Of a stretch of DNA of 7,039 nt, positions 1 to 6,526 are shown piece after piece. Position numbers and translations under genes: made by a program. This DNA comes from Chloroflexota bacterium (lineage in GTDB: Bacteria > Chloroflexota > Limnocylindria > Limnocylindrales > CSP1-4), in contig DAIDTV010000081.1 in the NCBI GenBank assembly GCA_027457005.1, positions 1 through 7,039 of the forward strand. Reading direction: 5' to 3'. Under the pieces are notes generated by a model. The model saw nothing but the letters and a program-made list of their open reading frames with translations, searched no databases and was not told where the DNA came from. Position 1 is the first letter of the stretch. Each line of letters starts with the position of its first letter.

Positions 1-2107
1 GGACCGTGCAGTCGCCCTGCGGGACCATGGCGCCGGCGGCGTTGCGCCCGTCCCAGGTCCAGGTGAACGTGCCGGCCGGGGTGTGGCGCGCGTACCACGC
101 GGTCCTCACCACGGCCCCTGCGGCGTTCAGGACCCGGAGCGTGCTGGTCGCCGCGCTCGCGAGCCGGTAGCGGATCGTGGTGGTGCGGGCGTAGGCGTCG
201 CCGTCCTGCGGATAGAAGCGGTTGGGGCTGGTGTACAGGAAGCCGAGCACCCGGTTGACGATCACGCTCGCCGTCTGCTCCACGGCGTTGCCCCGCGCGT
301 CCTTCACCGACAGCACGACGCCGTAGGTGCCGTCGGGGACGGCGGTGCCCGCGGTCCGCGTGCCGTTCCAGCTCACGCTGCCCGACGATGCCGTGACCGG
401 CGCGCTCCAGACCGTCGACGTGCCCGTCCGCACCGCGATCGTCCCCGTCATCGGCTCGGACACCCACCACGAGAGGCTCACGGTGTCGGCCACGCCGTCC
501 CCGTTCGGGGAGAAGGCGTTGGCGGGATTGCCCGGCGAGCCGGTCGCGGTCACGGAGACGGCGCCCGTGGGAGGCAGCGGGGGCGCTGCGCCGAACACCT
601 GGTGCAGCAGCGCGGTGAGCTCCGGCCGCGTGCCGTCGTAGCCCAGCGCCCACATGCCGGTGCCACGGAGGTTGGTCGACAGGACGAGCTGGTACCGGGC
701 GGCGAGGGCCTGGGCGTCGTCGTAGTAGAGCTCCCGCCAGACGTTCGGGCAGGTGGCGCAGTTCTGCTTCTGGTAGGCGGTCCAGGCGGAGGTCTCCGTC
801 GCGTCCCACTGGCGGCCGTTGGTGTCGGCCAGGCCGGCCGCCACGTCGTAGGGCGCGGCCACTGAGTACCCGTTCTGGTCGTTCTGCGGCAGCGTGGCCG
901 CGTTGGGAGCGTTGGACACGGTCGACCAGGCGCGCCCGTAGTACGGCAGGCCCAGCAGCAGGTGGCCCGGCGTGGTGAGCGCCAGGTACCGGCCCACGGC
1001 CCGCGTCAGGTCGGTGTAGTAGGCCTGCGACTGCAGCGGGTCGATCGAGGCGGCGTTGGCGGCACCGGCACCCCGGTAGTCGTAGCCCATGATGAACAGG
1101 GCGTCGGCCGCCCCCGGGGCGGTCAGGGCCGACACGTCGTAGTTGCCGAGGTCGGACGTCACGTCCAGGACCAGCTCGAGCCCCGGACGGGCGGCGTCCA
1201 GGGCACCCCGGAGGGACCGCACCAGCGCCACGAAGTTCGCCGACTGGCCCGCCGGCACCGGCTCGAAGTCCAGGTTCACGCCGTCCACGCCCCGCGTCAC
1301 CACCTGGGCCACGATCTGGCCGATCAGCGTGGCCTGCGCAGCCGGGCTGGACAGCAGCGCCGTGCTGTTGGCCGTCCCGGTGGTGTCCCAGGCGAACCGC
1401 TCGACGGTGAGGGCGACCCGCGTTCCCTGGGCGTGTGCCGCGTCGATGATCGAGGTGAGGTCGCCGCTCTGCCAGCCGGTCCAGCCGGCCTCCGGTGTGC
1501 CGTCGGAGCCGAGCTGCTGGAGGGTCCCGTCAGCGGTGGCCGTCAGGCCGAAATAGGCGATGGTGGAGAGCACGGAGTAGTCCAGTGTCATGGTCGGGTC
1601 GCCGAGCTCCCAGTACGGCAGGAACCCGTAGATCTCGCGTCCCGGGCCACCGGTGGCCGCCGGCGCGGGCGTCGTGCCGGGCGTTGGGGTCGGTCCGGGC
1701 GTCGACGTCGTGCCGGGCGTGGGCGTCGTGCCGGGCGTTGGGGTCGGTCCGGGCGCGGGCGTGGCGCCGGCCTGGGCCGGCTGCCGGGATGCCCCGGCCG
1801 GGAAGGCGCCTCCGGCCGACCCGGGCGAGGCCACCGGCCCCGCCGACCCGGCGGCGCGGCCGTCGATGGCGAAGCTCTCGGACGGGCGCCGGCTCAGCGC
1901 AACGGTCACGGGCCGCGGCGACTCCAGCGACAGGTGGTCGTGGGCATGTGCCAGGGCCTCGAGGTACGCCTCGCTGGGGACTCCCTGCGGGAGCGCGCCG
2001 GACCCGCCGACCGCGAGCGTCGGAGCGGCGACGCTGGAGGCCACGCCTCCCGGAGCCACCACGGCCGCGGCCAGCAGGAGCGAGGCGAGCGGGGTGACAC
2101 GACGCAT
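1..2107 (-). CDS. Secreted GH18 (chitinase-like) glycoside hydrolase with FlgD-like Ig domains, C-terminus cut by window edge
   Basis: 702 codons are visible and the frame runs off base 1, so the C-terminus is missing. Residues 1 to about 28 form a signal peptide (MRR, a hydrophobic Leu/Ala/Val core, small residues near SVAA) without a lipobox Cys, so the product is probably exported and soluble or wall-associated. A low-complexity Gly/Ala/Pro/Thr stretch follows (about 80-156), including a hexapeptide linker. The GH18 barrel spans about 157-500: EIYGFLPYW (158-166), the catalytic motif DGVNLDFE (275-282, acid Glu282), MGYDY (340-344), GLPYYGRAW (386-394) and GMWALGYD (484-491). Two FlgD-like Ig repeats follow: FSPNGDG (532-538) opens the first, and the second starts near 630. 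Known family members cleave beta-1,4-GlcNAc polymers (chitin, peptidoglycan or spore-cortex-like substrates); the substrate here is not determinable. ATG at 2107 is chosen because the signal peptide begins there; a GAGG lies 8 nt upstream. It lies downstream of, and co-directional with, the GNAT fusion gene. Confidence 0.9.
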   Translation of the reverse strand, partial: MRRVTPLASLLLAAAVVAPGGVASSVAAPTLAVGGSGALPQGVPSEAYLEALAHAHDHLSLESPRPVTVALSRRPSESFAIDGRAAGSAGPVASPGSAGGAFPAGASRQPAQAGATPAPGPTPTPGTTPTPGTTSTPGPTPTPGTTPAPAATGGPGREIYGFLPYWELGDPTMTLDYSVLSTIAYFGLTATADGTLQQLGSDGTPEAGWTGWQSGDLTSIIDAAHAQGTRVALTVERFAWDTTGTANSTALLSSPAAQATLIGQIVAQVVTRGVDGVNLDFEPVPAGQSANFVALVRSLRGALDAARPGLELVLDVTSDLGNYDVSALTAPGAADALFIMGYDYRGAGAANAASIDPLQSQAYYTDLTRAVGRYLALTTPGHLLLGLPYYGRAWSTVSNAPNAATLPQNDQNGYSVAAPYDVAAGLADTNGRQWDATETSAWTAYQKQNCATCPNVWRELYYDDAQALAARYQLVLSTNLRGTGMWALGYDGTRPELTALLHQVFGAAPPLPPTGAVSVTATGSPGNPANAFSPNGDGVADTVSLSWWVSEPMTGTIAVRTGTSTVWSAPVTASSGSVSWNGTRTAGTAVPDGTYGVVLSVKDARGNAVEQTASVIVNRVLGFLYTSPNRFYPQDGDAYARTTTIRYRLASAATSTLRVLNAAGAVVRTAWYARHTPAGTFTWTWDGRNAAGAMVPQGDCTV
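1665..1772 (-). repeat. 18-bp tandem repeat encoding a Pro-Thr-Pro-Gly linker
   Basis: Six consecutive 18-bp units (1665, 1683, 1701, 1719, 1737, 1755) lie inside the hydrolase gene; the last is degenerate. They encode hexapeptides such as PTPGTT and STPGPT. There is also a 54-bp higher-order period: 1683-1700 and 1737-1754 are identical, and 1665-1700 differs from 1719-1754 by one base. This is a flexible, extracellular-type linker between the N-terminal region and the catalytic barrel, and its length may vary by slippage or recombination. Confidence 0.85.
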
Positions 2108-2140
2108 CGGTTGGCCTCGCGCATCGGCGTTCGGTCGGGT

Positions 2141-2172
2141 GCGTGGCCGGCGGCCATGAGCCCGGGCCACGC
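2141..2172. repeat. Perfect 8-bp inverted repeat upstream of the hydrolase gene
   Basis: GCGTGGCC (2141-2148) pairs with GGCCACGC (2165-2172) around a 16-nt loop. It lies 34-65 nt upstream of the hydrolase ATG, in the gap after the GNAT fusion gene. It could be an operator, a 5' UTR hairpin, or part of a terminator for the upstream gene. No T-tract follows on either strand. Confidence 0.4.
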
Positions 2173-2179
2173 CGCTCTC

Positions 2180-2208
2180 CGCGCGGCCCGAAAGAGCATA
2201 GCCGCGCG
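2180..2208 (-). terminator. Possible T-less terminator hairpin after the GNAT fusion gene
   Basis: On the minus strand CGCGCGGC (2208-2201) and GCCGCGCG (2187-2180) form a perfect 8-bp GC stem with a 13-nt loop, starting 11 nt past the stop codon. No run of T follows, so it is not a textbook intrinsic terminator, although such hairpins are proposed as terminators in high-GC bacteria. It could equally protect the mRNA 3' end. Confidence 0.35.
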
Positions 2209-2219
2209 CGGGGGGCGCG

Positions 2220-4994
2220 TCAGCGCGGCTGCGGCAGCTCGATCCGGATGCGGGCGTCGACGACCACGGCCCCTGCCTCGAGGACGATGAGCGGGTTGCA
2301 GTCCATCTCCACCAGCTCGGGGTGTGCCTCGACCATGGCGCTCACGCGCAGCAGGATCTGCTCCAGGGCGCGCACGTCCGCGCGCGGCGCACCCCGGTAG
2401 CCGTCCAGCAGGGGGAAGGTCGCGAGCGATCGGACCATGTCGGCGGCATCCCGGTCGGTCAGCGGCGTGATGCGCACCGCCACGTCCCGGAGCAGCTCGG
2501 CCGTGGTTCCCCCCGCGGCGCAGGCCACCACCGGCCCGAACAGGCGATCGTGCACGACGCCGACCAGCATCTCCACGCCCGGGGGCACCATCTGCTGGAC
2601 GAAGAAGCGTTCGACCCGGTGCCCGGATTGCTCGAGCGAGGCCGCCATCTCCCGCGCGGCGCGCTCCACGGGCGCCGCACCCTCCAGGGAGAGGGCCACG
2701 GCGCGCGCCTCGGTCTTGTGCACCACGCCCGGCGCCACGGCCTTCAGCGCCACCGGCCCGCCGATCGCCTCGGCCGCCGCTCCGGCCGCCTCGGGTGATT
2801 CGACCAGGCGCCAGGGCGCGATCGGGATCCCGTAGCACTCCAGCAGGCAGGCGACCTCATCTGGGCCCAGCCAGCGCGAGCGCCCGTCGGAGGGCTGGGC
2901 GGCGAGCGAGGAGCCGGCGAGGGTCGCGCCCGGCAGGGTCCCGGTGACGGTCCCCGGTTCCGCCACCGGCTGCTCGATGCGTGCCAGGGCGGCCGCCACG
3001 GCCGCCGCCGCCTCGTCCTCGCGCAGGTCGTCGAACCGGGGCACGCTCCCGAGGGGCGCCGCGCGCCACTCCGCGTACCGCACGGCCTGCGCCAGCGCCC
3101 GCGCGGCCTCCTCGGGGAAGTCGTAGGCGGGCACCCGCGCGGTCGAATTCCGCAGTGCGGCAGGACCGCCCTCGCCCGACATGAAGACGCTCAGCACGGG
3201 GATCCGGCGGGGCAGTTCGAGCACCGCGTCGCGGATCGCCACCGCGACGTCCTCGGTCCTGGTGTCGAGGGGCAGCACGAAGAGCACGATCAGCGCGTCG
3301 ATCTCCTCGCACGCCGCCAGCGCCCCGATCGCCCGCCGGAACGTCTCGGGCGACGCGGCGATCATGTCCACCGGGTTGTCGAGCGCGGCCTCCGGGGCCA
3401 GGAACTCCGCCAGCCTGGCGCGCACGTCCGCCGGCAGGCGCGGCACGACCAGGCCGTCCGCCTCGCACGCATCGGTGGCCAGGATCCCGGGGCCGCCACC
3501 GTTGGTGAGGATCGCGACGCGCCGGCCGGCCGGCAGCGGCTGGTTCGCCAGTAGCGACGCCACGTCGAAGAACTCGCCCAGGGTGTCGGTGCGGACCACG
3601 CCGGCCTGGTGGAAGAGCGCGTCCACCGTGACGTCCGACGCGCCCAGCAGGGCCCCCGTGTGGGACGAGGTGGCTCTCGCGCCGGCAGACTGCCGGCCGC
3701 TCTTGACCACGATGATCGGTTTGTGCCGGCCGACCCGGCGGGCGACCCGCGCGAACTTTCGTGGGTTGCCCAGGGACTCCAGGTAGAGCGCCAGCACGTC
3801 GGTCGAGGGGTCGTCCTCCCAGTACTGGAGGAAGTCGTTACCCGACAGGTCGGCCTTGTTGCCGATCGAGATGAAGCTCGAGAGGCCCATCCCGAGGCGG
3901 TTGGCGTGCTCGATGATCGCCAGGCCGAGCGCGCCGCTCTGCGACAGGAAGCCGATGTTGCCGGCGGTGGGCGCGGTGGGCGAGAAGGTGGCGTTGAGGC
4001 GTACCGAGGGCTCCATGTTGATGACGCCCATGCAGTTGGGTCCCACCAGCCGCATGCCGGCCTGGCGGCACACCGCCAGCAGTTCCCGCTGTCGCTGCGC
4101 GCCCTCCTCGCCGGTCTCGGCGAACCCGCCCGAGGTCATCACCAGCGACTTCACGCCTTTCACCGCGCACTCCCGGGCGACCTGCACCGCGGTCGATGCC
4201 GGGACGGCGATCACCGCGAGGTCGACCGGGCCCGGGATATCCAGGATCGAGCGGTAGGCCGCCACCGACTGGACCACGTCGGCATTCGGGTTGACCGGGT
4301 ACACGGGGCCCGCAAAGTCGCCGTCGAGCAGGTTGTGGAACAGTTCGCCGCCGATCGTCCAGCGCCGTCTCGACGCGCCCACCACGGCGATCGCGGAAGG
4401 GTGCAGCAGGGCCCGCACCGCTGCGGCGGCGGCGATCTGCTCGCGGTGTTCGAAGCGCTCCCGGGCCGGGCCGGTCAGCTCGGTGGGGAACTCGACCAGG
4501 ATCGTCCCCGGCTCGACGCGCAGCGTGGTGGGGAAGCCGCTCTCCCGGAAGACCTCCAGCATGCGCGCGTTCTCGGGGAGGACCTCCGCGCAGAAGGTGG
4601 TGATCCCGTCATCGTTGGCGCGCTGCGCCAGCTCCTCCAGCAGGAGCGTGGCGATGCCCCGGCCCCGGTAGTCGTCCGCCACGACGAAGGCGACCTCGGC
4701 GGTGTCGGGCCCCACGCGGTCGTAGCTGGCGTTGGCGATGATGCGCCCGTCGATCCCGGCCTGGGCCACCAGCGAGCAGTCCTCCGGGTCGGGCGGCGCG
4801 GCCCACTGGTGGGCCATGCCCTGGTAATCGGTGATCACGCCACCGAACCGCATGCGCCGCGAATCGAACGCAAGGGCCTGCAGGAACGCGATCAGGGCGG
4901 GCTCGTCCTCGGGCCGTGCGTCGCGAAGGTGGATCGACGAGCCGTCCCGCAGGACGGCGTCGCGTTCCCGGTGCCGGGGAGTGTCCACGCTCAT
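2220..4994 (-). CDS. GNAT acetyltransferase fused to ADP-forming acetate-CoA ligase (Pat-like, N-terminal GNAT)
   Basis: 924 aa. Residues about 12-170 are a GNAT domain with the acetyl-CoA pyrophosphate loop RGRGIA (110-115). From about 195 an ADP-forming acyl-CoA synthetase follows: CoA-binding Rossmann domain (AIAVVGASR, 201-209), succinyl-CoA-synthetase-like domains (GFLSQSGALG 348-357; SSHTGALLG 443-451), then an ATP-grasp domain (about 705-924) with Lys751, VVHKTE (757-762) and EMDCNPL (896-902). His445 and His759 match the phosphohistidines used by active ADP-forming enzymes, so acetate/acetyl-CoA conversion with ATP synthesis or use is plausible. Related fusions (Salmonella Pat, with GNAT at the C-terminus and a non-catalytic synthetase part; Streptomyces PatA-type, with GNAT at the N-terminus) acetylate acyl-CoA synthetases on the catalytic lysine. 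This one has the second layout. The ATG at 4994 is chosen because homology starts about 10 residues later; an in-frame extension to 5234 is Arg-rich, non-domain sequence. It is cytoplasmic and divergent from acuC-acs. Confidence 0.92.
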   Translation of the reverse strand: MSVDTPRHRERDAVLRDGSSIHLRDARPEDEPALIAFLQALAFDSRRMRFGGVITDYQGMAHQWAAPPDPEDCSLVAQAGIDGRIIANASYDRVGPDTAEVAFVVADDYRGRGIATLLLEELAQRANDDGITTFCAEVLPENARMLEVFRESGFPTTLRVEPGTILVEFPTELTGPARERFEHREQIAAAAAVRALLHPSAIAVVGASRRRWTIGGELFHNLLDGDFAGPVYPVNPNADVVQSVAAYRSILDIPGPVDLAVIAVPASTAVQVARECAVKGVKSLVMTSGGFAETGEEGAQRQRELLAVCRQAGMRLVGPNCMGVINMEPSVRLNATFSPTAPTAGNIGFLSQSGALGLAIIEHANRLGMGLSSFISIGNKADLSGNDFLQYWEDDPSTDVLALYLESLGNPRKFARVARRVGRHKPIIVVKSGRQSAGARATSSHTGALLGASDVTVDALFHQAGVVRTDTLGEFFDVASLLANQPLPAGRRVAILTNGGGPGILATDACEADGLVVPRLPADVRARLAEFLAPEAALDNPVDMIAASPETFRRAIGALAACEEIDALIVLFVLPLDTRTEDVAVAIRDAVLELPRRIPVLSVFMSGEGGPAALRNSTARVPAYDFPEEAARALAQAVRYAEWRAAPLGSVPRFDDLREDEAAAAVAAALARIEQPVAEPGTVTGTLPGATLAGSSLAAQPSDGRSRWLGPDEVACLLECYGIPIAPWRLVESPEAAGAAAEAIGGPVALKAVAPGVVHKTEARAVALSLEGAAPVERAAREMAASLEQSGHRVERFFVQQMVPPGVEMLVGVVHDRLFGPVVACAAGGTTAELLRDVAVRITPLTDRDAADMVRSLATFPLLDGYRGAPRADVRALEQILLRVSAMVEAHPELVEMDCNPLIVLEAGAVVVDARIRIELPQPR

Positions 4995-5003
4995 CGCGCT
5001 CGC

Positions 5004-5009
5004 AGCATA
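5004..5009 (-). promoter_or_regulatory. Possible -10 element for the GNAT fusion gene
   Basis: The minus strand reads TATGCT, 9 nt upstream of the ATG at 4994. It fits the TAnnnT form of a sigma-70-type -10 and would give a leaderless or nearly leaderless mRNA, consistent with the lack of a clear Shine-Dalgarno. No -35 match is visible at normal spacing, so this is tentative. Confidence 0.25.
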
Positions 5010-5086
5010 CGGCACCGGGTCCGACCCGCACGCGCCGATCGTCGTCGGGCCTTCGTCCCGGGACGGGAGCCGGCGCACGCAGTCGC

Positions 5087-5092
5087 TATAGT
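5087..5092 (+). promoter_or_regulatory. Candidate -10 element (TATAGT) driving a leaderless transcript toward acuC
   Basis: TATAGT matches the TATAAT consensus at five of six positions and stands out in GC-rich surroundings. It ends 6 nt before an ATG at 5099, the spacing typical of leaderless starts in high-GC Gram-positive lineages. No good -35 hexamer is seen 16-18 bp upstream. Confidence 0.45.
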
Positions 5093-5106
5093 TGCCCGAT
5101 GCAACT
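5090..5106. promoter_or_regulatory. Inverted repeat over the -10 and start of the acuC leader (candidate operator)
   Basis: AGTTGC (5090-5095) and GCAACT (5101-5106) are perfect 6-bp arms separated by 5 bp. They overlap the end of TATAGT and the ATG at 5099. A repressor bound here would block the promoter; alternatively the RNA 5' end could fold. Arms this short occur by chance, so the location is the main argument. Confidence 0.3.
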
Positions 5107-5197
5107 GGGGCCCTCGCGCGATCCCGGCACGCTCGGCAACGGGGCGCCCGACGCCAGCGCGGCCGGCGGTCGCTACGGCGACTCCCGCGCGACCTGA
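5099..5197 (+). CDS. Possible 32-aa leaderless upstream ORF before acuC
   Basis: This is a short ORF (MQLGPSRDPG... ending SRAT) with its ATG 6 nt after the TATAGT element and its TGA 20 nt before the acuC GTG. G or C occupies 29 of 32 third codon positions, as in real genes of this window, against 31 of 42 in the overlapping acuC-frame extension. No domain, membrane segment or amino-acid run typical of attenuation peptides is visible. It could be a leader peptide coupling translation to acuC or simply untranslated leader. The function is unknown. Confidence 0.35.
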   Translation: MQLGPSRDPGTLGNGAPDASAAGGRYGDSRAT

Positions 5198-5204
5198 ACG
5201 CGAC

Positions 5205-5208
5205 AGGA
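5205..5208 (+). promoter_or_regulatory. Ribosome binding site deciding the acuC GTG start
   Basis: AGGA ends 9 nt before the GTG at 5218. This favours GTG 5218 over the in-frame TTG at 5092, which would add 42 Arg-rich, non-homologous residues and lies inside the putative -10. Confidence 0.55.
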
Positions 5209-5217
5209 CGGGTCATC

Positions 5218-6396
5218 GTGGAGCACGGAGCCACCGCGCATGGCCAGCCGCTGGTGGTCTACGGTCCCTCGTCGCTGCTCTACGACTTCGGCGTCGACCA
5301 CCCGCTGACGCCTCGCCGGTTCGGCCCGGGGATGGACCTGCTGCGCGCGCTCGGGGCGGAGCGCTTCCTGGCGCCGCCGGAGGCGACCGACGCGCAGCTG
5401 CACCGGGTCCACGAGCCGCTGTACGTCTCGACCGTGCACATGCTCTCGGAGTACCCGGACGCCGGCACCATGCTCGGCTTCTCGTCCTGGGGCGACGACC
5501 CGCCGTTCTACGGCATGCACGAGGCGGCCGCGGCCGTCGCGGGGGGGTCGCTCGCCGCGATGGAGCGCATCCTCTCGGGCGAGACGCTGCACGCCTTCCA
5601 TCCCGGCGGTGGGCTCCACCACGCGATGCCCGGCCGCGCCAGCGGGTTCTGCGTGTACAACGACACGGCCCTGGCGGTCGCGCTCGCCCGGGACGCGGGG
5701 CACCGCGTGCTCTACGTCGACCTCGACGCCCACCACGGCGACGGCGTGGAGACCATCTTCTGGAACGACCCGCGCGTGCTGACGGTCTCGTTCCACGAGT
5801 CCGGGCGGGTCCTGTTCCCCTGGACCGGGTTCGTGGACGATCGCGGCGGACCCGACGCGCGGGGCACCGCGGTGAACGTGCCGCTGGACCCCGGCACCTC
5901 GGACGCGTCGTGGCTCTCGGTGGTGGAGCGGGTGGTGCCAGCGCTCGCGGCGGCGTTCCACCCCACCATGCTGGTCTCCCAGCACGGCAGCGACACGCAC
6001 GCGCTCGACCCGCTCACGCACCTCAACCTGACCACGTACGCCATGGCACGCGCCGCCCGGCTGGTCGATGAGCTGGCCCACCAGTACACGGAGGGCCGCT
6101 GGCTCGCCACCGGCGGCGGCGGATACGACGTCTACCGTGTCGTCCCGCGGGCCTGGGGGTTCGTCTGGCTCGCCCAGGCACACCGCGACCCGCCACTGGA
6201 GACGCCCGCGGAGTGGCGCGAGCAATGGGCCGGGGAGGCCGCCCGGTACGATCAGGCTCCCCCGCCGCGCGCGATGGTGGATTCGCCGGGGCTGGTGCGC
6301 GCCGACGTGCGCGAGCTGATCGACCGCAACGCGCGCACCGCCGAGGCGGCGCTGCAGGGTTCCCTGCGCGCCCTGGAGGAGATCAGCGCCGCCTGA
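5218..6396 (+). CDS. acuC: AcuC-type histone-deacetylase-family protein (probable protein lysine deacetylase)
   Basis: 392 aa from the GTG at 5218, about the usual AcuC length. The zinc-dependent arginase/deacetylase fold is marked by the catalytic His pair in GGGLHHAMPGR (His134, His135), zinc ligands Asp170 and His172 in VDLDAHHGDGV, the third ligand Asp259 in SQHGSDTHALDPL, and the transition-state Tyr303 in GGGGYD. All are intact, so activity is expected. In Bacillus, AcuC removes the acetyl group from the catalytic lysine of AMP-forming acetyl-CoA synthetase, restoring activity without NAD. Context supports the same role: an acetyl-CoA synthetase gene follows on the same strand 207 bp later and a GNAT fusion diverges upstream. 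The C-terminal 60 residues beyond the core are Ala/Arg/Glu-rich and helical-looking. Other substrates, such as polyamines or acetoin-related compounds, cannot be excluded, but the DPL-containing motif fits AcuC best. Confidence 0.9.
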   Translation: MEHGATAHGQPLVVYGPSSLLYDFGVDHPLTPRRFGPGMDLLRALGAERFLAPPEATDAQLHRVHEPLYVSTVHMLSEYPDAGTMLGFSSWGDDPPFYGMHEAAAAVAGGSLAAMERILSGETLHAFHPGGGLHHAMPGRASGFCVYNDTALAVALARDAGHRVLYVDLDAHHGDGVETIFWNDPRVLTVSFHESGRVLFPWTGFVDDRGGPDARGTAVNVPLDPGTSDASWLSVVERVVPALAAAFHPTMLVSQHGSDTHALDPLTHLNLTTYAMARAARLVDELAHQYTEGRWLATGGGGYDVYRVVPRAWGFVWLAQAHRDPPLETPAEWREQWAGEAARYDQAPPPRAMVDSPGLVRADVRELIDRNARTAEAALQGSLRALEEISAA

Positions 6397-6422
6397 TCCG
6401 CGATGGCGCGGGGCGCTGACTA

Positions 6423-6440
6423 CGAACGGATATCGAACGG
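6423..6440 (+). repeat. Direct repeat CGAACGG, 11-bp period, upstream of the acs promoter
   Basis: CGAACGG occurs at 6423-6429 and 6434-6440, one helical turn apart, ending 42 bp before the -35. Same-face spacing suits cooperative protein binding, but the units are short and no known regulator motif is recognised. Confidence 0.3.
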
Positions 6441-6454
6441 CCCAGGGATCGTAT

Positions 6455-6479
6455 CGTGCGCATATCCATGCGTGCGCAC
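6455..6479. promoter_or_regulatory. Paired TGCGCA palindromes just upstream of the acs -35 (candidate activator site)
   Basis: CGTGCGCA occurs at 6455-6462 and again at 6471-6478. Because TGCGCA is self-complementary, the region also reads as an inverted repeat, GTGCGCA (6456-6462) against TGCGCAC (6473-6479). It ends 3 bp upstream of TTGACA, a usual place for an activator contacting RNA polymerase. No specific regulator family can be named. Confidence 0.4.
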
Positions 6480-6482
6480 TTC

Positions 6483-6510
6483 TTGACAGGCCGTTTCGCG
6501 GGGCTACGCT
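6483..6510 (+). promoter_or_regulatory. Sigma-70-type promoter of the acetyl-CoA synthetase gene
   Basis: A perfect -35 TTGACA (6483-6488), a 16-bp spacer and TACGCT (6505-6510, TAnnnT) as -10. Transcription would start near 6517, giving an 87-nt leader. This makes acs independently transcribable from acuC. Confidence 0.65.
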
Positions 6511-6526
6511 GTCCGACATCGCGCCT

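Noticed and set aside
2195..2200. Minus-strand TATGCT as a -10 for the hydrolase gene
   Set aside because: It sits in the loop of a hairpin with no -35 at normal spacing and would give an 80-nt leader. It is too weak to annotate.
962..2290. 442-codon plus-strand ORF
   Set aside because: It lies opposite the hydrolase gene, whose motifs are clear. Its Arg/Gly-rich low-complexity composition marks it as a shadow.
1906..2838. 310-codon minus-strand ORF bridging the fusion gene and the hydrolase
   Set aside because: It is out of frame with both recognised genes and has no domain features.
4995..5234. 80-residue N-terminal extension of the GNAT fusion
   Set aside because: The extension is Arg-rich, crosses the divergent promoter region and overlaps acuC. 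GNAT homology begins just after the ATG at 4994.
3609..6071. 820-codon plus-strand ORF
   Set aside because: It is antisense to the GNAT fusion and then overlaps acuC in another frame. It is Arg/Gly/His-rich with no domain, a typical shadow in high-GC DNA.
6385..6417. AGCGCC/GGCGCT inverted repeat at the acuC stop as terminator
   Set aside because: It has only 6-bp arms, a 21-nt loop, overlaps the coding end, and no T-tract follows.
5173..6519. 448-codon minus-strand ORF
   Set aside because: It is antisense to acuC, which has all catalytic motifs, and shows no recognisable domain.
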